Positions 58,148-64,000 of a DNA stretch of 64,000 bases are shown here, in pieces; the stretch's first letter is position 1; every line of letters starts with the position of its first letter. Source of the stretch: Anaerolineales bacterium (GTDB lineage Bacteria; Chloroflexota; Anaerolineae; Aggregatilineales; UBA2796); assembly GCA_015075625.1 (NCBI GenBank), contig JABTTZ010000002.1:186001-250000 (forward strand). Reading direction: 5' to 3'. Below the pieces are notes generated by a model. It was not told where the DNA came from, did not search any database, and saw only the letters and a list, made by a program, of their open reading frames with translations. The translations under genes and the position numbers were made by a program.

Positions 58148-59839
58148 ATGAAGAAGGCGCTCAAGATCGGTTTTCTAACCGTCGCCCTCGCCCTTGCTGT
58201 CACGGCTGCTCCGGTATCCCCGGTGGCAACGGCGCAAGATGATGGCGGCATTATTGTCGAAGCGACGTTCGGCAGTGGTCCCGCGAACCTGAACCCCTTG
58301 TTTTGCTTGGACACGACCTGCGGGCGTGTCGTTGGGTTGATGTTCCCCGGTTTGATCGGCACCGACCCGGCTGCGGCAACCTTTAAGCCCGCCGCCCCCG
58401 GCTCATTGGCAAAAGAATGGTCGCTGGCAGAAGATCAGAAAACACTGACCTTCAAACTCCGCGAAGATGCCAAGTGGTCGGACGGAACGCCCATTACAAC
58501 AAAAGATTTCCTGTATTCGTGGGAAATTATTAAGAATGAAGAGGCAGCCTCTCCCTACAGCTTCGTAGCGGGGCGTATCGCCACGGTTGAAGCACCGGAT
58601 GATTACACCCTGATCATCACTCTCGTTGAAGGATCCTGCGATGCGTTGTGGGATGCTTCCTTCCCCGTTGCACCCTCGCATGTCTTTGCCGACACTGCGC
58701 CGACTGCGCTGAAGGATCACTCCTTCGCCACCGCCCCGACGGTTTCCTTTGGACCGTTCAGCTTCGGCGAATTCCGCCCCGGCGAGCGCACCAGCTTGCT
58801 GGCGGACAAGACGTGGCCCGATGCCATTGACGGCAGCACAAAATCGGCTGGCTTCCTCTATAAGGTTGTACCAGATCAGACCGTCCTCATCGAGCAGTTC
58901 CTTGCTGGTGAGACGAGCATCATCGACAACCCCGCCCTCAACCGCCGTGCCGACATCAAAGCGGCTGGCGATGCAGGCGATGCGCAGGTCTTCAACTATG
59001 CCGGTAATTCGTGGGACTATGTGGCGTTGAACCTCGCTGACCCGACGAACCCGCAAAATGGTTTGGATGCTGACGGCAAGGCAATTGATCAGGGCAAACA
59101 CCCGATCTTCGGTGATGTCATGGTGCGTCGCGCTATTGCCCTCGGCTTGGATGTCGATGCGATGGCAAAGACGGCGGTCTTTGGCGAAGGTACGCGCATG
59201 GCGGCGAACCTGATCCCGACCTCCTATGCCATTGATCCTGACCTCGCCCCCATCCCCTACGACACGGCAGCCGCTGCCAAGTTGTTGGACGATGCTGGCT
59301 GGGTTGTCGGCGCTGATGGTATCCGTGAGAAGGACGGCGTTCGCCTTGCCTTCACGCTCAACACGAACGCGGGCAACACCCGTCGTGAGGCGATTGTGAC
59401 CTTGATCAAGGATCAGTTGGCGCAGATCGGCGTGGAAGTGACTGTTGAGTTGATCGACTTCAACCTCGCCGTAGAGCGCCTCCAAGCGCAAACGTTTGAT
59501 GCGATTGTTCTCGGCTGGCGGAATGGCTACCCGGATCGTCCCGATCAGACGCAGCTCTTCCTCCCCGAAAGCGATGTTGTGGGCAGCGGCTCGAATTTCA
59601 TCTCGTGGAACAACGAGGAATTCAACCGCCTGACCAAAGAAGCACGCTCAGCGGCGGGCTGCGATCAGGAAAAGCGGATCGAACTGTATCGCCAGGCGCA
59701 GAAGGTCTTCCAAGACGATCTGCCCTATGTGCCGCTGTTCGTTCAGAACGGTATGTACGCAGCACGCAGCAATGTGAAAGGGTTTGCACCCTATCAATCG
59801 CAGATGCTGTGGAACATCGACGCTTGGTCGGTGGAGTAG
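58148..59839 (+). CDS. ABC transporter substrate-binding protein, family 5 (peptide/nickel type)
   Basis: Exported solute receptor of 563 residues. Signal peptide MKKALKIGFLTVALALAVTA with cleavage near ATAQ, no lipobox cysteine. SBP_bac_5 marks are GGIIVEATFGSGPANLNPLF, SLAEDQKTLTFKLREDAKWSDGTPITTKDFLYSW, VRRAIALGLDVDAMAKTAVFG, KDGVRLAFTLNTNAGN and the C-terminal EKRIELYRQAQKVFQDDLPYVPLF. Ligands may be di/oligopeptides, sugars or other. ATG 58148 is preferred to 58124 because of GAGGAA spacing and signal peptide. A long hairpin with a T-run separates it from the permease genes, consistent with higher expression of the receptor. Confidence 0.92.
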   Translation: MKKALKIGFLTVALALAVTAAPVSPVATAQDDGGIIVEATFGSGPANLNPLFCLDTTCGRVVGLMFPGLIGTDPAAATFKPAAPGSLAKEWSLAEDQKTLTFKLREDAKWSDGTPITTKDFLYSWEIIKNEEAASPYSFVAGRIATVEAPDDYTLIITLVEGSCDALWDASFPVAPSHVFADTAPTALKDHSFATAPTVSFGPFSFGEFRPGERTSLLADKTWPDAIDGSTKSAGFLYKVVPDQTVLIEQFLAGETSIIDNPALNRRADIKAAGDAGDAQVFNYAGNSWDYVALNLADPTNPQNGLDADGKAIDQGKHPIFGDVMVRRAIALGLDVDAMAKTAVFGEGTRMAANLIPTSYAIDPDLAPIPYDTAAAAKLLDDAGWVVGADGIREKDGVRLAFTLNTNAGNTRREAIVTLIKDQLAQIGVEVTVELIDFNLAVERLQAQTFDAIVLGWRNGYPDRPDQTQLFLPESDVVGSGSNFISWNNEEFNRLTKEARSAAGCDQEKRIELYRQAQKVFQDDLPYVPLFVQNGMYAARSNVKGFAPYQSQMLWNIDAWSVE

Positions 59840-59905
59840 TCGGCTAAGGGTTTCATTGCGGCGCGTTGGGGTAACCGAACGCGCCCTGTGATGAACGAGT
59901 CACTC

Positions 59906-59950
59906 GCCCCCTCCATCCGAACCACCCGTTCGGCAGCGGAGGGGGCATTT
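59906..59950 (+). terminator. Terminator/attenuator between the binding protein and permease genes
   Basis: GCCCCCTCC (59906-59914) pairs with GGAGGGGGC (59938-59946); CCGAAC and GTTCGG form an inner stem. ATTTTCT follows. Partial read-through would give more binding protein than permease. Confidence 0.75.
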
Positions 59951-59990
59951 TCTACCCTTGTGGGCAAGAGTTCGCGGATAGATCTAACCA

Positions 59991-61019
59991 ATGATTAAGT
60001 ACATTGCACGGCGACTTATTCAAGCAATCCCCACTGTTTTTGGGGTGACCATCTTTACCTTCCTTATTCTGGCACTCTCTCCCGGCGGACCAACCGGCGC
60101 TCTGCTGCTCGATCCAAGCCTTACGCCTCAACAGCGGCAAGAAGCGAAAAAGCGTTTGGGGTTGGATGACCCGCTGCCGGTGCAATATCTTCGTTGGCTC
60201 ATCGGGGACGATTGGCATTACTACGACACAAACGATGACGGCGTGGGCGATAGGCAAGGGGCGCGGTTGGGCGTCTTACGCGGTGATTGGGGCTATTCCT
60301 TCACTGCCCGTCGTTCTGTTCTGCCCCTTTTTGGCGAACGGCTTGGGGCAACGCTTGAACTGGGCATTTCCTCCTTACTCTTTGGGCTGTTATTGGGTGT
60401 CCCTATCGGGATTTTGGCGGCGGTGGCGCGGGGATCCCTCTTTGATAATGCCACACGGGTTCTCTCCGTCATTGTCAATGCCGTCCCTGTCTTTTGGCTA
60501 GGGCTGATTTTACTGCTCATTTTTGGGGCATCGCTCAAGGTCTTGCCGATGGGGGGGCGCTGCCCCAGTACGCAGTTGATTGGCTGTCCCGATTTGCCCA
60601 ACCGCTTGCAGTTCCTCATCCTGCCGACCATTGTCTTGGGGGCGGGCGGTGTGGCGGGCTACTCGCGCTACCTACGCGCCTCGATGCTGGATGTGATCGG
60701 GCAAGATTACATCCGCACGGCGAAATCAAAGGGTTTGAAGCAGCGTGCTGTGTGGTTTGCGCATGGCGCACGCAACGCGCTCATTCCGCTGGCAACCTTC
60801 CTCGGTCCAGCCATTACGGGGATTTGGGGCGGGGCGTTCATCACCGAGCAAATCTTCTCGTGGCCCGGCATTGGCTTTCTGACCTTTCAATCGATCACAG
60901 CGCAAGATTTCTCCATGCTCATGGCGGTGGCAGTCTTCTCAGCGATCACGACGATCTTGGGTTTTATTCTCTCGGACATCCTCTACGCGATGATCGATCC
61001 GCGTATTCGCTTTAGTTAA
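59991..61019 (+). CDS. OppB/DppB-type ABC permease
   Basis: Inner-membrane subunit of 342 residues that pairs with the next gene. N-terminal MIKYIARRLIQAIPTVFGVT is the classic DppB start, and the EAA loop is YSRYLRASMLDVIGQDYIRTAKSKGLKQRAV. Six membrane helices are expected. Between helices 1 and 2 an exported loop has the insert HYYDTNDDGVGDRQG, in which DTNDDGVGD resembles a calcium-binding EF-hand/dockerin-type loop. This insert is not part of the usual DppB. The ATPase subunits (DppD/F) are not in the window. Confidence 0.92.
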   Translation: MIKYIARRLIQAIPTVFGVTIFTFLILALSPGGPTGALLLDPSLTPQQRQEAKKRLGLDDPLPVQYLRWLIGDDWHYYDTNDDGVGDRQGARLGVLRGDWGYSFTARRSVLPLFGERLGATLELGISSLLFGLLLGVPIGILAAVARGSLFDNATRVLSVIVNAVPVFWLGLILLLIFGASLKVLPMGGRCPSTQLIGCPDLPNRLQFLILPTIVLGAGGVAGYSRYLRASMLDVIGQDYIRTAKSKGLKQRAVWFAHGARNALIPLATFLGPAITGIWGGAFITEQIFSWPGIGFLTFQSITAQDFSMLMAVAVFSAITTILGFILSDILYAMIDPRIRFS

Positions 61020-61034
61020 GGAGATAGCACACCC

Positions 61035-62576
61035 ATGACCGCACGCGACATGGTAATGAAATTAAAAGACGAAAAAGAAGAGCGCGATGAGGCGCTAGGG
61101 CGTTCGCTGCTTGGGTTGGCACTGCGCCGCCTCCGCCGCGATAACCTGACGCTCATGGCAATGGCAGTCATTGCCGTGATCACCCTCTCTGCTATTTTTG
61201 CCCCGCAGATCACAGGCGTATTGGACATTAATTACTCGCGGACGGACGGTCCGAACGCCTTCATCCCTGTTGGCGGGCAAGACCGCCTGACGGTGGACAC
61301 CGATTATCGCTTTCGCCCTCGCACCGTGAGTACGGCAGTCGTCTACGATTACAGGGCAAAGGCAAAATCGAAAGTCATTGATACGAATTTCAATGACCTT
61401 CAAGAAGGCAATGCCGGACTCAAACTATTTAATGCCGCCCTGCTTGGGAAGGGCTTGGATATTTATGTGACGGGCGGCGACGAAGCGGGAACATCCCCCT
61501 CTGCCCGCAGCATCAAGGTGGGCGAGGGCAGCCCTCTGATTCAACTCCCCCCCGGCACGTACACGCTCACTTTACGCGAATCAACAGGGTCGAAAGAAGC
61601 CCCCCCAACGCTTGTCTTGCCCGATGTAGAAGTGAAGGCGGGCTGGCTCACCATGTCGGTGGCGGCGGGCGGTGGTGATTCCGGCTTACCGCTTGAACTG
61701 AAGCTGTACCCCACCGATTTGGCAACGATAGGTCTGACCGAAGCACGCCTCCAACTGATTCAAGTCTCGCCTGATTCCCCCCCGCTGAACGTCTTGCTTG
61801 GCAATGACAACCTAATCGCTCAAGACATCAGCTATGAGGAGGAAATCCTCTACGACATGCCGCGCCAAACGACAACCCTCGGCACATCGCCAGTGGATGC
61901 CCGCCGCCGCGTTCTGGGGACGGATGACTTGGGGCGGGATCAACTGGCACGGCTGCTCTATGGCGGGCAGGTGAGTTTGGGAATCGCGTTTCTGGCGGCG
62001 AGTATCTCCATTTTCATCGGCGTCACCTTAGGGATTCTGACGGGCTATTACGGCGGTCTGATCGATGATTCGGTGAATTGGATCATCACCACTGTAAGTT
62101 CACTGCCCACGCTGCTGCTTTTGTTGATCATCATCTCGGTGACAAAACCCGGTCCGGCGGTGCTGATCATGGTGTTGGGGTTGTTGGGGTGGTTTGGGAC
62201 GGCGCGTTTGGTGCGGGGGGAAACCTTCTCCATCCGCGCCCGTGAATATGTCACCAGCGCCCGCTCGATTGGCGCACCGGTCAGCCGGATCATGCTCGTT
62301 CACATCCTGCCGAACTTGCTCAGCGTTGTCATGATCGGCGTGGCGATCAACGTTGGCGGACTGATTTTGACCGAATCGGCGCTGAGCTACCTCGGTTTTG
62401 GGATCAACCCCCCGACGCCCAGTTGGGGCAATATGCTCTCCAACTCGCAGACGTTCTTCACCAAAGGGGTTCACCTTGTTATTGTGCCCGGACTGCTGAT
62501 CACAATCACCGTCTTGTGCTTGTATGTCATTGGAGATGGGCTGCGCGATGCCTTCGACCCAACCTTAAAGAGTTAG
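61035..62576 (+). CDS. OppC/DppC-type ABC permease with large exported insert
   Basis: Permease of 513 residues; the family is usually ~280-320. The N-terminal cytoplasmic part and first helix (LTLMAMAVIAVITLSAIFAP) and the C-terminal five-helix part are normal: RVLGTDDLGRDQLARLLYGG, EAA loop VRGETFSIRAREYVTSARSIGAPVSRI, then LSYLGFGINPPTPSWG. Between them, residues ~70-280 form an extra exported domain containing LFNAALLGKGLDIYVTGG, LPPGTYTLTLRESTG, VEVKAGWLTMSVAAGG and ARLQLIQVSPDSPPLNVLLG. These resemble the repeated beta units of DUF4397. It starts 15 bases after the OppB gene. Confidence 0.9.
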   Translation: MTARDMVMKLKDEKEERDEALGRSLLGLALRRLRRDNLTLMAMAVIAVITLSAIFAPQITGVLDINYSRTDGPNAFIPVGGQDRLTVDTDYRFRPRTVSTAVVYDYRAKAKSKVIDTNFNDLQEGNAGLKLFNAALLGKGLDIYVTGGDEAGTSPSARSIKVGEGSPLIQLPPGTYTLTLRESTGSKEAPPTLVLPDVEVKAGWLTMSVAAGGGDSGLPLELKLYPTDLATIGLTEARLQLIQVSPDSPPLNVLLGNDNLIAQDISYEEEILYDMPRQTTTLGTSPVDARRRVLGTDDLGRDQLARLLYGGQVSLGIAFLAASISIFIGVTLGILTGYYGGLIDDSVNWIITTVSSLPTLLLLLIIISVTKPGPAVLIMVLGLLGWFGTARLVRGETFSIRAREYVTSARSIGAPVSRIMLVHILPNLLSVVMIGVAINVGGLILTESALSYLGFGINPPTPSWGNMLSNSQTFFTKGVHLVIVPGLLITITVLCLYVIGDGLRDAFDPTLKS

Positions 62577-62597
62577 GCAACTTCGTCTACCTCGTAG

Positions 62598-62619
62598 GGG
62601 CGACCCTCTGTGGTCGCCC
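62598..62619. repeat. REP-like palindrome after the permease gene
   Basis: GGGCGACC-CTCTGT-GGTCGCCC preceded by CGTAG. It is nearly identical, in reverse orientation, to 51438-51459. It lies between the converging permease and zinc-binding-protein genes. Confidence 0.75.
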
Positions 62620-62660
62620 ATCCTAACAAACCATACCCCGCACTTCCCAATGACTACGCG

Positions 62661-63605
62661 CTAATTCGTACCGTGCAGCGCCTCTACAATCGTTAAGCTG
62701 TTGTGATCCATCATGCTGAGGTAGGTTTCACCCTCTGTCCCCGCCTCACCGAGGCTATCCGTGTAGAGAGGGGGGGCAACTTTCACCCGTGCTTCCCGTG
62801 CAATCTGTTCGATCAGAGTCGGATTTACCTGACTTTCGACAAAAATCGCCGGAACACCGGATTCGCGGATGGCAATGATCAGCGCGGCAATCTCCCCAGC
62901 AGATGGGTCGGCGGCTTCCGTGCTGACACCAAGCACCGCCTCCACCTTGAGTCCATACCGAGCGCCAAAATAGGCGAGCGCATCATGGCTGGTGAATACG
63001 ATGCGCCGCCCTTCGGGAAGGGTTTCCACCAACGCGAGGATGCGCTCGTCTAGCGCCTCCAAGTCGGCTAGGTATGCTGCGGCGTTCGCCGTATAGATCG
63101 CTTCTCCGTCGGGGTCAAGGACGATCAGAGCATCGCGGATGGTCGTCACCATGTGCATGACATTCCTCACATCGTGCCACACATGCGGATCGCCCTCACC
63201 GTGATTATCCTCTATCTCGTGATTCTCTCCCTCAACAAGAGGCAGTGGGGTGATCCCTTCAGTCGCAGTGATCAACTTCGCCTTCGTCCGGCTGGCGGTG
63301 ATCAGGTCGGGAAGCCATGTCTCAAACCCCAAGCCGTTGGCAATGATCACGTCCGCCTCAATCAGTTTAACCGTATCGGCGGGCGTGGGGTCAAAGGTAT
63401 GCGCGTCTGCCCCGGCAGAGACGAGCGTCTCCACTGAAACACGCTCTCCGCCAACCTCTTTGACAAAATCGGTCAAAATGCTGAAGGTCACTATCGCCTT
63501 GATCGGCGCGTGCGCCTTTAAGGTGAAACGGGGCGCAGCAAGGCTCACGATCATAGTGAATATCAACGTAGATAGACAGACAGATCGAACGACGATTCGA
63601 GCCAT
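62661..63605 (-). CDS. znuA: Zinc/manganese ABC transporter substrate-binding protein (ZnuA/TroA family)
   Basis: Cluster A-I metal receptor of 314 residues with an N-terminal signal peptide. IVTFSILTDFVKEVGGERV is the family start. Metal-ligand positions are in SAGADAHTFDPTPAD (His), DPHVWHDVRNVMHMV (His), FTSHDALAYFGARYG (His) and the C-terminal TYLSMMDHNSLTIVEAL region. A His/Glu-rich loop (ENHEIEDNHGEGDPH) near 130 is typical of zinc-specific ZnuA. No ZnuB or ZnuC gene is present in the window. Expression is expected from the promoter with a palindromic operator at 63649-63688, consistent with metal-dependent repression. Confidence 0.9.
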   Translation of the reverse strand: MARIVVRSVCLSTLIFTMIVSLAAPRFTLKAHAPIKAIVTFSILTDFVKEVGGERVSVETLVSAGADAHTFDPTPADTVKLIEADVIIANGLGFETWLPDLITASRTKAKLITATEGITPLPLVEGENHEIEDNHGEGDPHVWHDVRNVMHMVTTIRDALIVLDPDGEAIYTANAAAYLADLEALDERILALVETLPEGRRIVFTSHDALAYFGARYGLKVEAVLGVSTEAADPSAGEIAALIIAIRESGVPAIFVESQVNPTLIEQIAREARVKVAPPLYTDSLGEAGTEGETYLSMMDHNSLTIVEALHGTN

Positions 63606-63648
63606 TGGACGAAATTCCTCTAGGTAAATTGTTGATATTGAGATCGCG

Positions 63649-63688
63649 TATCATTTACGATGATAGTTTAAATGAGACAATGTGTCAA
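63649..63688 (-). promoter_or_regulatory. Promoter with metalloregulator-like operator for the ZnuA gene
   Basis: Minus strand: TTGACA (63688-63683), 17 bases, TATCAT (63665-63660). The -10 is one arm of a perfect palindrome TATCAT-TTACG-ATGATA (63649-63665), so a repressor bound there would block transcription. A Zur- or MntR-like factor is the natural candidate. Confidence 0.7.
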
Positions 63689-63812
63689 TACAGAAGGGGG
63701 GTGTAAGCCTTGAACGCTCAGCGGGGAGGATAGTTCCCGCCCAAGCACGGTACAATCATACGTCATGATCTGTCATTGAAAACTATAACTGTTTAGATGA
63801 AGGGTGCTTGTC

Positions 63813-64000
63813 ATGCGTGCATTGGTCTATACCGCCCCCGGCACAGTGCGGCTGGAGGAACGCCCCCACCCCGAAGCGCCCGCCGAGGGTGAACTTTTGG
63901 TGAAAATTCGCGTCTGCGGGGTGTGCGGTAGCGACGTGACGGATTGGTACATGACGCCCCGCGCTCCGGTGGTCTTGGGGCATGAACCCGCTGGCGAAGT
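63813..64000 (+). CDS. Zinc-dependent alcohol dehydrogenase family protein (N-terminal part; continues past window)
   Basis: First 62 residues of a medium-chain dehydrogenase/reductase. MRALVYTAPGTVRLEERPHP is the standard start, RVCGVCGSDVTDWYM carries the catalytic zinc cysteine, and VVLGHEPAGEV carries the zinc-ligand histidine and glutamate. Substrate class (alcohol, polyol, threonine) cannot be told from this part; the CGSD form is common in sorbitol/threonine-dehydrogenase-like members. AAGGGTG lies six bases before ATG 63813. It is divergent from the ZnuA gene. The rest lies outside the window. Confidence 0.88.
   Translation, partial: MRALVYTAPGTVRLEERPHPEAPAEGELLVKIRVCGVCGSDVTDWYMTPRAPVVLGHEPAGE

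Noticed and set aside
58403..59491. 362-residue minus-strand frame across the substrate-binding protein gene
   Set aside because: Antisense shadow; the plus strand encodes a complete family 5 binding protein.
1..64000. tRNA, rRNA, CRISPR arrays or prophage genes
   Set aside because: Intergenic regions were read for T-loop signatures, direct-repeat arrays and phage gene clusters and none was seen; a covariance-model scan was not possible here.

Overview
The window is a GC-rich bacterial chromosome segment. Its gene content suggests a member of Chloroflexota, probably an Anaerolineae-like lineage: large membrane-anchored VWA and TgpA-type transglutaminase proteins, a lone PfaD enzyme, DUF3160 and CocE-type secreted proteins, RecD2, 7TM histidine kinases, many dispersed GC-rich intergenic palindromes and some TTG/GTG starts. 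This placement is inferred from gene families and style; no rRNA or tRNA gene was seen.

Layout. 1-9.7 kb: the end of lysS, a 7TM-PAS histidine kinase, a WXG100-headed repeat protein closed by a textbook terminator, a methyltransferase, a phosphodiester-glycosidase lipoprotein with a class IV aminotransferase, and LivF with a GT39-like glycosyltransferase. 9.8-16.6 kb (minus): an alpha/beta hydrolase-pfaD-panC operon, a pfkA remnant and a single-chain restriction-modification enzyme bounded by 31-bp direct repeats. 16.8-33.2 kb: transglutaminase, two histone-deacetylase paralogues, an Hsp70-like ATPase, DUF3160, OsmC, ThuA and VWA proteins. 33.5-42.3 kb: cysS, methyltransferase-serB, a lytic transglycosylase, a CocE hydrolase and recD2. 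42.8-47.7 kb: an asymmetric heterodimeric ABC exporter with a TfoX C-terminal-domain protein between its subunits and a LexA-type box in its leader, followed by a dead IS5/IS427-like element and a second transposase fragment. 47.8-48.6 kb is AT-richer. 48.6-51.4 kb: sulfate assimilation cysH-cysC-sat. 51.6-57.8 kb: murE-phosphatase, asnB, a YdcF-like protein and a sugar-nucleotide epimerase. 58-64 kb: a peptide/nickel-type ABC system (binding protein and two permeases), a zinc/manganese binding protein and the start of an alcohol dehydrogenase.

The most striking signal is in front of cysH. A short reading frame with four cysteine codons in seven positions is followed by an intrinsic terminator just upstream of the cysH ribosome binding site. 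A nine-base stretch at the end of the short frame is perfectly complementary to the loop and 3' arm of that terminator. This is the arrangement of a translation-coupled cysteine attenuator controlling sulfate assimilation.

Other points of note: a DUF4397-like domain apparently inserted in the first periplasmic loop of an OppC/DppC permease, a six-fold FN-(I/M)A repeat in the WXG100 protein, a duplicated 72-bp strong promoter in front of two unrelated operons, and several operator-like palindromes overlapping -10 elements.
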